NCBI GenBank assembly: GCA_051710585.1
Contig: JBPESP010000003.1
Coordinates: 124,001-188,000, forward strand
Reading direction: 5' to 3'
Source: JBPESP01 sp051710585
GTDB lineage: Bacteria; Pseudomonadota; Gammaproteobacteria; Enterobacterales; Enterobacteriaceae
Length of the DNA stretch: 64,000 nt
Made by a program: the position numbers and the translations under genes. The notes under the pieces were generated by a model. The model was not told where the DNA came from and did not search any database. It saw only the letters and a program-made list of their open reading frames with translations. Below are positions 19,330-31,129 of this stretch, piece by piece; positions within the stretch are counted from its first letter, which is position 1, and every line of letters begins with the position of its first letter.

Positions 19330-20697
19330 ATGACTAAACCGGATACCATTACTGCTCTTGCTACTCCGCTTGGCCGAAGCGGCATAGGTATATTACGCGT
19401 CTCCGGTCCCTTAGTCTCCCCAGTAGCCCATGCACTGCTGGGCAAGCTACCGCGACCACGTCAAGTTGAATATCTACCTTTTCACGACAACAACGGCGAA
19501 GCGCTTGATCAGGGGATCGCGCTATTTTTCCCCGGTCCCCACTCCTTCACCGGCGAAGATGTCCTAGAATTACAGGGCCATGGTGGCCCAGTTATTTTAG
19601 ATATGTTATTACAACGTATCGTCGCAATACCTGGCGTGCGGATTGCGCGCCCTGGCGAGTTTTCAGAACGCGCCTTTCTTAACAATAAACTAGATTTAGC
19701 CCAGGCAGAAGCTATTGCCGATCTTATTGACGCCAGCTCAGCTCAGGCTGCTCGCTCAGCGGCCAATTCTTTACAAGGTGTATTTTCCAACCGTATTCAT
19801 AAATTAGTGGAAGCGCTAATTAACCTACGTATATATATCGAAGCAGCCATCGATTTTCCCGATGAAGAGATTAATTTCCTCTCCGATAGAAAAATTGAAG
19901 GTAATCTAAACGATCTTATCAACACCCTGGAACAAATACGCACTGAAGCACGCCAAGGCAACCTTCTACGCGAAGGGATGAAAGTAGTAATTGTCGGTAA
20001 GCCAAACACCGGTAAATCCACCCTACTTAATGCACTAGTAGGGCGCGAAGTAGCAATCGTTACCGCTATTGCTGGCACGACGCGCGACGTACTACGTGAA
20101 CATATTCACCTTGATGGTATGCCGCTGCATATTATTGACACTGCTGGGTTACGACGCAACCCCGACGATGAAGTGGAGCGTATCGGCATTGAGTGCGCGT
20201 GGCGTGAAATAAAACAAGCTGACCATGTGCTGCTCATGGTAGATAGCACCACCACCCCTCTTAGTGACCCTGATATCCTGTGGCCAGGATTTATTAGTCA
20301 TTTACCGCCCTCGATCCCGGTTACCATTGTACGCAATAAAGCCGATCTGACCTGCGAAAACATTGATTTTAGAGAAATAGATGGTTATTCATTGATTACC
20401 CTATCGGCACAATCCGGCGCAGGCTTGAACCTGCTACGCGACCATTTGAAACGGAGCATAGGGTTTATCAGTGGTACCGAAGGAGCCTTTTTAGCTCACC
20501 GACGTCATCTCGATGCGCTAGAGATTGCCGCGATCCATTTACAACAGGGAAAAGAACAATTAGTGAACGCTTACTGTAGTGAGATATTAGCGGAGGAACT
20601 GCGTCAAGCGCAACAATCTCTGGGCGAGATAACTGGTGAATTTAGTTCAAATGACCTTCTCAGCAGGATTTTTTCCAATTTTTGTATCGGTAAGTAA
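19330..20697 (+). CDS. mnmE: tRNA-modifying GTPase MnmE
   Basis: With MnmG, MnmE adds the aminomethyl or carboxymethylaminomethyl group at C5 of wobble uridine 34 in several tRNAs. The 455-residue product (E. coli 454) has the N-terminal tetrahydrofolate-binding and dimerisation domain (TITALATPLGRSGIGILRVSG, FTGEDVLELQGHGGP), a helical domain, and the inserted G domain with GKPNTGKST (G1), DTAG (G3) and NKAD (G4). It ends in the essential FCIGK (CxGK motif), so it is complete. The gap to yidC is 108 bases and the Shine-Dalgarno is poor. MnmG is not in this window. Confidence 0.98.
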   Translation: MTKPDTITALATPLGRSGIGILRVSGPLVSPVAHALLGKLPRPRQVEYLPFHDNNGEALDQGIALFFPGPHSFTGEDVLELQGHGGPVILDMLLQRIVAIPGVRIARPGEFSERAFLNNKLDLAQAEAIADLIDASSAQAARSAANSLQGVFSNRIHKLVEALINLRIYIEAAIDFPDEEINFLSDRKIEGNLNDLINTLEQIRTEARQGNLLREGMKVVIVGKPNTGKSTLLNALVGREVAIVTAIAGTTRDVLREHIHLDGMPLHIIDTAGLRRNPDDEVERIGIECAWREIKQADHVLLMVDSTTTPLSDPDILWPGFISHLPPSIPVTIVRNKADLTCENIDFREIDGYSLITLSAQSGAGLNLLRDHLKRSIGFISGTEGAFLAHRRHLDALEIAAIHLQQGKEQLVNAYCSEILAEELRQAQQSLGEITGEFSSNDLLSRIFSNFCIGK

Positions 20698-20701
20698 GTC
20701 T

Positions 20702-20727
20702 GGATTCTATCGAATCCTCTTTATTTT
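20702..20727 (+). terminator. Terminator after mnmE
   Basis: Immediately after the mnmE stop, GGATTC and GAATCC form a 6-bp stem around TATC, followed by TCTTTATTTT. This is a small but plausible intrinsic terminator, appropriately placed to end the rpmH-to-mnmE transcript. Confidence 0.5.
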
Positions 20728-21230
20728 CGCTTTTCTCTCCTTCGTTAATTAAATTCAATTAGCGAGTAACGTGCATAACAAAGCAAGAGATGCTATCTGC
20801 TCAGCAGAGCCTAACGCCGTAATAAATTTGTGTTGTACAATACGTATCTCTTCTGCCCCGCTTTATGGATAAATTTTATGCCACGAGATAAATACAAAAA
20901 TCGTCATGAAAAAAAATGGCATTTGAAAAGAAAGAGGTTTATTTATTAATGATCTCCCTCAAATAAAAAGCATCATGGCTCTGGTGATGGGCCCTGAATA
21001 CCATCTTAGAACCGCGCATAAAGCGGTTATTCATTCGATTACTGCAGCTGTTGATGAAGAGAGAGGCGAACTAATCTTCCAACCGACTATTTTTGCTAAT
21101 TTATGGCCCCCTATCACTGCTGTTCAGCGAACTCTATACTCACCCTGAAGCTGTGGATAATAAAACTGTTACTAGATCCTCTAAGTTTTCTGTCGATTAA
21201 TTCTGACAGTAAAAGCGTGCCACCCTAGAT
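20728..21230. other. Unassigned DNA between mnmE and yhjE
   Basis: A plus-strand frame around 20975-21150 (starting ALVMGPEYHLRTAHKAV) reads like protein for about 55 residues, but it has no motif I recognise and stops early. I see no RNA gene. It may be a fossil of a former neighbour of mnmE. Confidence 0.3.
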
Positions 21231-21233
21231 TCA

Positions 21234-21282
21234 AAAAAATAACGGCTTACATCCACCAGGATAAAAGTGACAGCCCGTTATT
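21234..21282 (-). terminator. Terminator after the yhjE transporter gene
   Basis: On the minus strand, 46 bases past the transporter stop, AATAACGGGCT (21282-21272) pairs with AGCCGTTATT (21246-21237, one bulged base) across a 25-base loop, and is followed by a run of seven T. This is a reasonable intrinsic terminator and one sign that the gene is still expressed. Confidence 0.5.
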
Positions 21283-21327
21283 AGGATTATATCTTAACCA
21301 GCTTATAGCCACGCTTAGCTGTGTAAA

Positions 21328-22650
21328 TTACAACGCCTGGTGCTGTGTTTCATGCACTGCTAGCAGTGCCAGTAATGTCAAGAAGGCCATTGTTGCTAAG
21401 TAAATACCTACGTAAAATAATCCGTAATTGACGGTAAGCCAGGTAGCAATATACGGGGCAACCGATGCGCCGATGATTGATGCTAGATTGTAGGAAAAAG
21501 AGGCGCCGGTATAGCGAACTTCAGTGGGGAAAAGTTCTGGCAACAGTGCACCAACGGGACCAAACGTGAGACCCATCAACATAAATCCACTCAACAAAAA
21601 CGCCATGACAACCCAGATATTCCCCGAACAAAATAATGACGGGAACACCAACGCAAAACCTATAATCAAAACGGTGATAGTTATCATGGTGTGTCGGCGA
21701 CCAAATTTATCCGCTAGTTGACCAGCAATGGGCACCATCAGACCGAAACCAATAACGCCAATCATAAGCATTAGTAGAAAACTATTACGTGAAAATCCTA
21801 AACCATAAGACAAAGGGGCCGTACCGTAGGTCATAGAGAATACCGTCATGATGTAGAATAGGGTATAACTAGCCACCATAATAAAGATAGCGATGATGGT
21901 TATTTTCAAATGCTGATTAAGTAGGGTAACAATAGGCATACGTACCTGCCCTTTAGCTTTGCCTATTTTTGCAAAAATCGGCGTTTCATGCAGTGAAACA
22001 CGTAAATACAGCCCAATGAGCACCAAAACAGCCGACAGTAGAAAAGGCACGCGCCAACCACAGATCATAAACTGTTGATCTGTCAACAACCAGGAAAGCA
22101 AGAAGAACATTCCGTTAGCGAAGAAAAAACCGATAGGCGCACCCAACTGCGGGAAAGAGCCATAAAAAGCACGTTTATGCATCGGTGCATTTTCTGTCAC
22201 CAGCACCACCGCGCCGCCCCATTCACCCCCTAGACCAAGACCCTGTCCGAAACGGGCTAGCGCTAGCAATAGAGGCGCCATAATGCCAATCGTTTGATAA
22301 CCCGGTAATAGGCCTATTATCATTGTTGAGATACCCATAGTAAGTAATGAAGCAACCAGTGTTACTTTACGGCCGCTGCGATCGCCAAAATAGCCGAACA
22401 AAACTGAGCCAATCGGGCGGGCGATAAATGCGATGGCAAAAGTTGCCAGTGACTGTAGTGTGGCAGCAGTAGCGTCCCCCTGCGGGAAGAATATGTGCGG
22501 GAAAACGATAACTGCGGCGGTGGCATAAATATAAAAATCAAAAAATTCGATCGCAGTGCCAATTAACGAGGCAACAATCACTTTACCCCGTGAATTTACA
22601 GGAGGAACAACTGCGGCGGAATTCAGAGTCGGTACTGCTGAGGCTTGCAT
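21328..22650 (-). CDS. yhjE: MFS metabolite:proton symporter (YhjE-like)
   Basis: This is an inner-membrane transporter of the major facilitator superfamily, metabolite:H+ symporter branch (relatives of ShiA, ProP and KgtP). The 440-residue product aligns end to end with E. coli YhjE. It shows SLIGTAIEFFDFYIYATAAV in helix 1, the loop 2-3 signature GYFGDRSGRKVTL (GxxxDRxGR), GLGLGGEWGGAVVL in helix 4, QLADKFGRRHT in loop 8-9, and LLPELFPTEVRYTGAS near helix 10. Twelve membrane segments can be counted. The substrate of YhjE is not firmly known; organic acids are plausible for this branch. It stands alone, with decayed DNA on both sides. Retaining an intact transporter in such a genome implies selection, perhaps for a host-supplied compound. 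Confidence 0.93.
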   Translation of the reverse strand: MQASAVPTLNSAAVVPPVNSRGKVIVASLIGTAIEFFDFYIYATAAVIVFPHIFFPQGDATAATLQSLATFAIAFIARPIGSVLFGYFGDRSGRKVTLVASLLTMGISTMIIGLLPGYQTIGIMAPLLLALARFGQGLGLGGEWGGAVVLVTENAPMHKRAFYGSFPQLGAPIGFFFANGMFFLLSWLLTDQQFMICGWRVPFLLSAVLVLIGLYLRVSLHETPIFAKIGKAKGQVRMPIVTLLNQHLKITIIAIFIMVASYTLFYIMTVFSMTYGTAPLSYGLGFSRNSFLLMLMIGVIGFGLMVPIAGQLADKFGRRHTMITITVLIIGFALVFPSLFCSGNIWVVMAFLLSGFMLMGLTFGPVGALLPELFPTEVRYTGASFSYNLASIIGASVAPYIATWLTVNYGLFYVGIYLATMAFLTLLALLAVHETQHQAL

Positions 22651-24342
22651 AATTGCTTCTTATCGGTAAACTACGCAGAAAATGAGCATATTAGACGGGG
22701 AGACAAACCATTTCAATGGTTGAATTTTAACTAATTAATTATTTTCTAGCGTCAGCAGACGATTATTTCTCTTCATAATCTTTTTTAAAGATAAAGCAAC
22801 CAGAAAAAATTATTTTTTAGCAAAGTTAATTTCTATAAAAACCGTAATAAATTTCCTCACAGGAATAAATCTTTTGTTTTTATTAAAAATAAAATTAGTA
22901 TCTATAATACTGCTCTTTATATTTATATTATATGTAATATTTTTCTAATGAAAAAATAATGCTAACATAAAAAAGAAATCTAACGCAATAATTACTCCGT
23001 TTATAATGGAAACTATAGCACCGCCACATCATTTGCTTTGTAGCGATAGCCAATATTTTCTCGTATTAATATTACCCTAACAATAGTTTTTACCAGTACC
23101 GTACCAATTATCATCAATATGGTAATCCTTATCTCTCAAAGAGAGGGTACGTCCTTCGCTCAGAAGAGGAATTATTTTATCGGCATAATCAGCGATGCCT
23201 ATCCAAGTGACACAGAACAGCATAAGCTCGGAAAGGAAATAAAAGAGAGCCAATTAGCCCGATATCCAAGCCGAAGGCGGATGACACCAGTAAGAAGATT
23301 CAGCTAAATGAGATAACATCATGATCATAATTATTTTAATGATCTCAAACCAAAGCCACCATCAACACTCTACGAAAAATAGTTTTATTACATGGCTTAT
23401 GGTGAGGAATAAGCCAGAATATCTAAATAAATAAAATAGTTAGCACAAGCATTGATCAACATGCTGCTGATCGCAGCAAAGTAACAACGGTTATTGAATC
23501 CCAGCACCCTTATAATCTGATCCTAATAAGCGGCAGCTAAAATTAATATCAGCGATAGCATGAGGATTAGCGCCACTACCAGATCGATTAAAAAAATAAG
23601 ATAATGCAAGTATTTCAGATAAAATTTATTCTGCTTTTTTGGGAGATTGCACGCCTATTCATTATAAAATTCAACACGGATGATAACTTCACTTAAATTT
23701 CCATCCAATTCAACCTCTGAATAGAACGCAACCAGTAAACCGCTGATATAGTTAGTAGTGCACTATTATGTATACCTACCATGTAGACCGATATTTTACT
23801 ATCGGTGCTAGGCGTTTGTCCGCTGATAATACTGTCAGTAATTTTACTAATAAGGTCAGTTAAAAATATCCAGATTAGATCCTAGCAAAAAATCCCCGAC
23901 AGAAAAAAGACACCATTAAATAGGATCAAGAACAAGAACAAAATAAGTTATTGTGGCACCAAATTGACTCTCTATGCGATCGCTGAACCATTCTGGTACA
24001 CGAATCTATATGCTACCGCCAAACTGCAGATACATGCTATTTTAATTATCTGTCAAGAACAGTGACAACCTTATCAATAAATTCAGGGCCACTATAAAAC
24101 TTAGTGAGCAGAGTAGTGATTTAGATTCCGGCAAGCACGCTATGTATCTTTTCGACCATAGTCCATCTCAAATTTAGCCCATTATTGAAAGCTCTAATAG
24201 AAATAATTATAGCGAGTGATTCGCACCAAATAATGGTATTTCGGGATCATGGTGCAAGTCAAAATTAATAGCCGGCTAAAACGAGAATAGTAGGGAAAAC
24301 ATACAGGAAACTTCGCCGGCCCCTGTAACAAGGATAATAAAC
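22651..24342. other. Gene-free decayed DNA left of gor
   Basis: Very AT-rich DNA upstream of the transporter, followed by mixed-composition decayed sequence. The first 200 bases probably hold the transporter promoter. No frame exceeds about 65 codons, and none matches a family I know. Confidence 0.5.
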
Positions 24343-25628
24343 TTAACGTATTATCACCAGCTCTTCCGCTGCAGTCGGGTGGATTACTACGGTATTCTCA
24401 AAATCCTGCTTGGTGGCGTCTATTTTAATGGCGACGGCAAAACCCTGTAGGATTATCCATACCAAAACCGATGTCGTGCAGACCTACAATTTTCTCTTGT
24501 GGATCACACATAAGCCAGTTTCATACAGCACGGTTGCTGATGGTGGGTAACTCCGGTATACATGGAAGTAAAAGATATTTTGTAGACTTTCACCCCCACT
24601 TCACTATATTTGCCCTTGGCTTCGAGCTTGATCAGATCAATGGTACTGACTGATAGATGGATTACTAAAGACTATTGTCAGGATTAGATCATAGTTCAGG
24701 TACTCTTCTAGTTCATTATTAAACAAGTGCTTAGACATCTTGCGACTAACGGTGAGCACTATCAGGGTTAACATAGTCATCCAAATATTATCGCCAACGG
24801 CGTAAATACTAGTAAAAACATTAATGTTTTGGTATTTATCTACCTGATATGCTGATATGGCTATTATCATTGATTTTTACGCCCGCTGCTGCTAAATTAA
24901 TACTATCGGTAGCTACTGGCCCGCGTCTGATAGCCAAAATCAATGTATCAATAGTGAATTGTTCTGCATTTTGCAGTGTCAGCGTCAAACTTCCATCCGA
25001 GTTTTTTTACCAGCGATTGTGGTGCAGAGCCAGTATGTGGCGCTGACCCTTCTGCCTATGCATAACTTTAACTAACGTCTCGACAATAAGGGAATTAAAC
25101 TGTCTAGCAATACATGTTTGCGAAAAAACAGATGGATCTGGGCATTTAGGCCTTTAAGCACACCACAATGCTATCAACCCTAAATAGCTAATTTTCTAGG
25201 ACGATCGTCGGCCGGTCGCTATTAATATGTGGTTAGCGGTAATATGCTCACTATTCACCTCACCTCCACAGTATGCGTATCAACAAAAAGAGCGAAGCTG
25301 TGAATGACATTAACACGATTATTGGCTAGCAACCCGTTCATAGGATCGATGGATACGATCCATATAGACACTGCTGCTCTTAATTAAACTGTGTCAGTTG
25401 ATTTTTTTTCAACAATCATGCTAAATTTATAATCAAACATATACAGCTTTATCAGCTCAGCAATTTATACGGCGTGCCACATCATTTTCTTCGGAAAAAA
25501 CCTATGTTTCCACAGGTACAAAAGGTATTTAACTTTAATAAGCGCACACTTACGGCTCTATTGAATAGCGCGATTGATTGACACAATGCCACCGCCGCCG
25601 ATGGCGGGTAATCGTAATGTCGGCTCAT
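24343..25628 (-). pseudogene. gor: gor remnant: glutathione reductase
   Basis: Glutathione reductase is the FAD enzyme that regenerates GSH with NADPH. At the right end (25590-25625, minus strand) the pieces HYDY and AIGGGGIVSINR match the N-terminal FAD-binding HYDYIAIGGGSGGIASINR. At the left end IVGLHDIGFGM and then DFENTVVIHPTAAEELV match the C-terminal dimer interface with the catalytic His (HPTAAEE). The last codon before TAA at 24343 is Arg, like the E. coli end. Length is about 1286 bp against 1353. The interior is full of frameshifts and stops, so the enzyme is lost. Confidence 0.88.
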
Positions 25629-26942
25629 TTGAGAGTTCCCTTTAGCAAAATCGTTTGCACGGGTGTAATGTACAAACGCCCATTATCGCAAGGATTACAT
25701 CAATCTCTATTGGATAGGTGAGGGGCCAGGCTATACTCCAGGAGCAGCTGGAGCTTTTACCGTGGTACCTAGTTTAACCCATAGTGGAGAAGCAATTCTT
25801 GATACCAGACACAGGAAGTAGTGCTACATGAAAAAGCGGATCTATATAATAATACCTTAACCTCTCATTAACATCCGTTAATGAACCGTCTCTAATTGCT
25901 TATAACAATGTTTTACTATAGAGCCAGGACCCTCACCTCGCTATTATGTTTTATAACACCACAGTTTGATGGTAATTTAATTATTATTTAAAATAGCATT
26001 ATCTTTTAATATAAATCATGAAGACTCGCATTAAGCTAAAATATATCAGATATTAGAATTCTCATTGATATTTTTTGCTATACTCTAGTTAGTCACTTAA
26101 TATTCAAATTATTCAATATTTATATTATTTAATGCATTCAAATTTATCCACGCCAAGAAACAACATACTAATAAGCTTCAGGGAAAACTATTATGTATAG
26201 AGCAGAATTTATAAAAAATCACTATGCCTATAAACAGCTCCAACAAAATCCAAGAAAAGTCTATTAAATGCCATGGTGGTGCGAATAGAGTAATAATTTC
26301 CTTAATTACAATTCATAGTTAGCTGTCCCTTATATACAGTATAACTTTCAAGCAAGCGATGGTGCTCAGTGGCCTGCCTGAAACTGGAAATAAGGAATCT
26401 TGGAATGTGGCCTATCAAGGATAGATGAAGGGTTCTCCACCAGTCTTCCGCCCCCTTTTGATTATCTTCGAACTTGTTGATTTATATCTAAAATTAGCAT
26501 ATTATTACCTGTTAGCCCATAATAGCTTGATTTTACATGCAGAATTCTGTGCTGACAAACTGATAGCACATGCATCACAAAAAATCTTTAATTTCCCGTC
26601 GTTGCCATTCTAGGCAGATTGATTATTGTATGATTATTTTATATAGTTTTTCCATATTCAGCTAGAGAGCTAAAATGTCATTTATCGTCATTTTATAGTG
26701 CTTTTTTGCATATTTTATAGTATTATCAGCGGCAAGAATATAGTGAATTATCTAAATGACCAACCATGGTGGCTGGTGAGCCATATTATAAGTGCACTAA
26801 CTTTTCCTGATTTTTACCGCTATTAAAAGAATAAAAATCATGTTATAGCTGTATATTTAATTATTTTGTGTAAGATAATTATTAGTTTCCTTGCCGTTAT
26901 TTTTTCGCCCGCACATTAAGCATAGTAACTACTTTCGCCATC

Positions 26943-26980
26943 AATACCAACAATACTATCATGATAGTATTGTTGGTATT
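26943..26980. repeat. Perfect 38-bp palindrome without spacer
   Basis: Positions 26943-26961 and 26962-26980 are exact reverse complements with no unpaired base between them (centre ATCATGAT). No neighbouring gene ends here, and no T run follows on either strand, so a terminator role is not evident. Confidence 0.95.
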
Positions 26981-27049
26981 ATTCTCTCCGCGATTAAAAT
27001 GAATATAGTATCGATTTATACTTTACCAAACTTTAGCATACCTATGACG

Positions 27050-27297
27050 CGCAATGTGTTATAGAACATTGCAAGTGGTACTACTATTAGCTAACGTTAT
27101 CATTGGGACTCACTGGAACTACATTATCAGTAATAGGTATACTGTCCACTTTATGGACTTCTTCATTTTTTCTAAATCCGCTGTTCCCAGCAATCGCCTA
27201 TATAATACTAATGGATTACTACGTACTGTACACGCGTCGCATGTTGTTTAATGTAACCCTTGCGCCACGCTTTGCCAGATACTTGATGACCCTTTGA
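27050..27297 (+). pseudogene. Possible remnant of an NCS1-type nucleobase permease
   Basis: A short plus-strand frame reads GLTGTTLSVIGILSTLW, then FFLNPLFPAIAYIILMDYYV. This recalls the last membrane segments of cytosine or purine permeases, where a DYY motif follows a hydrophobic helix. Nothing on either side extends the match, so this is a weak call based on pattern only. It could be a chance hydrophobic frame. Confidence 0.22.
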
Positions 27298-29068
27298 TAG
27301 GCTGATCAGCTGGAGCGACTTAGCTGGATAGTAGCGGCGCCATTGACCTCAACTAGCAATTGTGGATTCTATCTCTGAATGCATTGCTCTAGTAGCCAGG
27401 CTACCTGCTCTATATGCCTGATAGCGTACAGTGAAACAAAGGATACCACAAGCCCGCTGTCGGTCTGATGGCTACGTGATGGCAGACCAAGAAGAGAAAC
27501 AGCGCCAGTGAAAGTATTCAGCGTGATAATGAATGATAATATCCAATACACTATTGATAACGAACTAGATTCCCATGCACGCCAATAGAAATTTCATCAA
27601 GCATGAAATCGCTTCAATGCCTCTAGTGTCGATTACATGCATAATGGCACCAGAAATACGTAACGCTATCTAGAAAACACCTATAATTATGGTTATTAAG
27701 AAAATATAAGCCCCGCCATGCTTAGCTTAGACAGCGGTACTAAGCGATGTTGGTAGTTTTATATTCATAGATCTCGCTACTTTGTTTTTAGCAAAACTGG
27801 AATTATCGTCTGTTTCGCTAGAAACAGAAAGCTAAAAATGATAAAGGAAATTATAAGTCCACCGGTGATACGCAGCCCCTCCAAGATAGAGATATAAAAA
27901 TATCCATCATCAGAATACCATCATAAAAGGCAACTGTCATAATGGAAAAGAAATAAACCAACGCTAACTGGGTCTCCTGATTTCTTTTCGGCGCGTTATT
28001 TTATTACTGAGGCTGATGAATAATGCCACGTGTGGTGAGCGGATTTACTAACGGTTATAAGCACCATCAAGCCAAAGCTGATTACTTTGAAAAGTTCAAA
28101 AATACACATGACCTTTAAAGCTTTTTTTAGACCCCGGGTACTTAAATTTACAAAGTAAATCAATAAATTGTTAAGTTTACAAGCATTAAGCATCATAAGC
28201 CAACTGATAAATTTTCAGTAGATATAGCAAGAATGATTCAATTATTTTTACCTACCTAATACCTAACACCAAAAGAAAATACATAAATTTTATATTATTC
28301 AATCCCTTTAGCTGTGCTGCACAACACTACGCCCGCATACTCAGCCTGCTCCCCACATTACCCCTTCTATCAGCGCATGTTGAGTACACCCCTCAACCGG
28401 TATACAATAAGCCTCACTAGGGATCGTATTTTTTTGCAAAATTCAAATATGTCAATTTATTCAGTTCCGTAAAATATCACACGGCGTTCGGGATTTTCTT
28501 ATGAAAATATCAACAAAAATAATGTTAATCGCGGATCTCTGAAACTGGTAGAGGAACACTTCCTTCAACGAAATATGGCTAAAATATAAGCAAAATTGGC
28601 GCAGCTATGCAGCATTCTGATAAATTTCATCATTCCCGAATAAAATTCGCTTCCGCTGAGAATTAACGACCCCTGGAAAGCCGCTTTTCTGCTAAAACTC
28701 ATCAGCTATGCCTCGGAAATAGGTTTGTACAATCCTGGCTGTATACTGCCATCAAAACATCTTCATAAAGATACTGAGAATGATGATAAATATTCTTAAG
28801 ATATAGCGTAATTAAAGAATTAACTGTGAATAATCAATATCAATTCATTATTACTAAACATTTACCTACTCCAGATAAAGTAATGAAACGATAACTAATT
28901 AAGACAAATTATCTTGGCACTACCTCCTTATTAGGTCTCCTGAATGATGGAAAAACATTAACTAGTCGCGTCGCACAGCGGCCATTATGCTTCACTTGCC
29001 ATTGATTTTTGCTATAGCTAGCCTCATGTTAATCCTATTAGCTTTCACGATAATCAAAGGGCTGCACT

Positions 29069-31111
29069 ATGACTAATCCATTACTGACATCATTTTCCTT
29101 ACCTCCTTTTACCGCTATTCGCCCTGAGCACATCGTACCAGCAGTAAAAAATACACTTGAATACTGCCGCCATACCGTTGAAGAGATCGTGGCACAACCA
29201 GGGCCGTTTAGCTGGGGGAATATCTGCCAGCCGCTAGCGAATGCAGATGATAGATTAAGTCGGATCTGGTCGCCGGTGAGTCATTTAAATGCAGTGAAGA
29301 ATAGTCAGGAATTACGTGAAGCTTATGAACAATGCCTGCCCCTCCTATCTGAATATAGTACCTGGGTAGGACAACATAAGGGATTGTACCAAGCTTACCG
29401 TAATCTACGGGACGGCCAATACTATATAGAATTAAGCCTGGCCCAAAAAAAAGCAGTAGATAATGCGCTGCGCGATTTTGAATTGTCCGGTATTAGATTG
29501 ACAGCAAAAAAACAGCAGCGTTACGGGCAAATTGTAGCCCGACTAGCAGAGCTAGGATCAGTCTACAACAATAACGTGCTGGATGCCTCCATGAATTGGA
29601 GTAAGTTGATAACTGATGAGCAATTATTGAGCGGCGTGCCTGAAAACGTGCTTATCGCCGCCCGTGCCCAGGCGCAATCTCGCGAACGAGAAGGCTGGTT
29701 ACTGACACTCGATATCCCTAGCTACTTGCCAGTGATCACCTATTGCAATAACGCCGCACTGCGAGAAGAGCTTTACCGTGCCTATAATACTCGCGCTTCT
29801 GATCAGGGGGTGAATGCTGGCAAATGGGATAATGGCCCAATCATGAGTGAAATTCTAGCGCTGCGCCATGAGCTAGCGCAACTTCTGGGATTTAACAGCT
29901 ATGCCGACAAATCCCTGGTAACAAAAATGGCGCAAGATTCGCAACAAGTCTTACATTTTCTGACTGATTTGGCTAAACGCGCAAGGCCCAAAGGCGAACA
30001 AGAACTGGCACAGCTACATACTTTCGTGCAACACCATTTCGGCTGCAATACGCTGGATCCATGGGATATCGCTTATTACAGCGAAAAACAAAAACAACAC
30101 TTGTTTTCAATTAATGATGAGCAACTACGTTCCTATTTTCCTGAGCCACGTGTCATTAGTGGTCTGTTCGAGGTAGTTAAACGTATCTACGGTATTATCG
30201 CTAAAGAGCGTACTGATGTAGATACCTGGCATCCAGACGTTCGCTTCTTCGATCTGTTTGATGAGTGTGGCGAACTACGCGGTAGTTTTTACCTAGATCT
30301 GTATGCTCGCGATAATAAACGCGGAGGCGCTTGGATGGATAACTGTATCAGTATGATGCGTAAGGCTAATGGCGATCTACAAAAACCAGTAGCCTATCTC
30401 ACCTGCAATTGCAACCGCCCGATAAACGGTAAACCAGCACTGCTTACCCATAATGAGGTAAGCACGCTGTTCCATGAGTTCGGACATGGGCTACACCATA
30501 TTCTAACCCGTATTGACACGCCCTGGGTGAGCGGTATTAGCGGCGTTCCTTGGGATGCGGTAGAACTGCCTAGCCAATTTATGGAGAATTATTGCTGGCA
30601 ACCTGAAGCACTAGCATTTATTTCCGGCCATTATGAAACCGGAAAGCCGCTACCAGATGCGCTATTAAGCAAGTTATTGGAAGCAAAAAATTACCAAGTA
30701 GCACTCTTTATTCTGCGCCAACTGGAATTTGGCTTGTTTGATTTCCGTATACATTACCAATACAACCCTAAGCAGGGCGCGCGCGTACTTGAGACTCTAG
30801 CGGAGGTAAAAAAACAAGTAGCAGTAGTACAAACCGTACCGTGGGGACGATTTCCACATACCTTTAGCCATATTTTTTCCGGTGGTTATGCGGCAGGATA
30901 TTACAGCTATCTGTGGGCGGATGTCCTAGCGGCAGATGCCTGGTCGCGTTTCGAAGAGGAGGGGATTTTCAACCGGAATACCGGTGAATCATTCCTCGAC
31001 ACCATCCTTTCCCGCGGTGGTTCCGAAGAACCAATGGTATGTTTTACCCGTTTCCGCGGTCGCAAGCCTCAGTTGGAGGCTATGCTCCGTCATTACGGTA
31101 TTCAGGAATAG
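29069..31111 (+). CDS. prlC: Oligopeptidase A (M3 metallopeptidase)
   Basis: PrlC (OpdA) is a cytosolic zinc endopeptidase of family M3 that degrades short peptides, including cleaved signal peptides. The 680-residue product equals the E. coli length and aligns throughout, starting MTNPLLTSFSLPPF. The zinc site is intact: LFHEFGHGLHH (HExxH-type, near residues 467-477) with the downstream GISGVPWDAVELPSQFMEN helix providing the third ligand. FSHIFSGGYAAGYYSYLWADV and EEGIFNRNTGESFL close the cleft. The ATG has AAAGG upstream. It is followed by an rsmJ fossil, as in E. coli, and lies opposite the dead gor. Selection on this gene while both neighbours decayed suggests peptide recycling matters here. 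Confidence 0.97.
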   Translation: MTNPLLTSFSLPPFTAIRPEHIVPAVKNTLEYCRHTVEEIVAQPGPFSWGNICQPLANADDRLSRIWSPVSHLNAVKNSQELREAYEQCLPLLSEYSTWVGQHKGLYQAYRNLRDGQYYIELSLAQKKAVDNALRDFELSGIRLTAKKQQRYGQIVARLAELGSVYNNNVLDASMNWSKLITDEQLLSGVPENVLIAARAQAQSREREGWLLTLDIPSYLPVITYCNNAALREELYRAYNTRASDQGVNAGKWDNGPIMSEILALRHELAQLLGFNSYADKSLVTKMAQDSQQVLHFLTDLAKRARPKGEQELAQLHTFVQHHFGCNTLDPWDIAYYSEKQKQHLFSINDEQLRSYFPEPRVISGLFEVVKRIYGIIAKERTDVDTWHPDVRFFDLFDECGELRGSFYLDLYARDNKRGGAWMDNCISMMRKANGDLQKPVAYLTCNCNRPINGKPALLTHNEVSTLFHEFGHGLHHILTRIDTPWVSGISGVPWDAVELPSQFMENYCWQPEALAFISGHYETGKPLPDALLSKLLEAKNYQVALFILRQLEFGLFDFRIHYQYNPKQGARVLETLAEVKKQVAVVQTVPWGRFPHTFSHIFSGGYAAGYYSYLWADVLAADAWSRFEEEGIFNRNTGESFLDTILSRGGSEEPMVCFTRFRGRKPQLEAMLRHYGIQE

Positions 31112-31129
31112 GGGGTTTGAATACAACCT

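Larger units (their letters stand above)
25629..29068. other. Gene-free decayed DNA between gor and prlC
   Basis: E. coli has rlmJ here, divergent from prlC, but I cannot read it. The stretch holds a perfect 38-bp palindrome (26943-26980), a possible permease fragment near 27050-27300, and otherwise AT-rich sequence without long frames. The last 150 bases should contain the prlC promoter. Confidence 0.5.
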
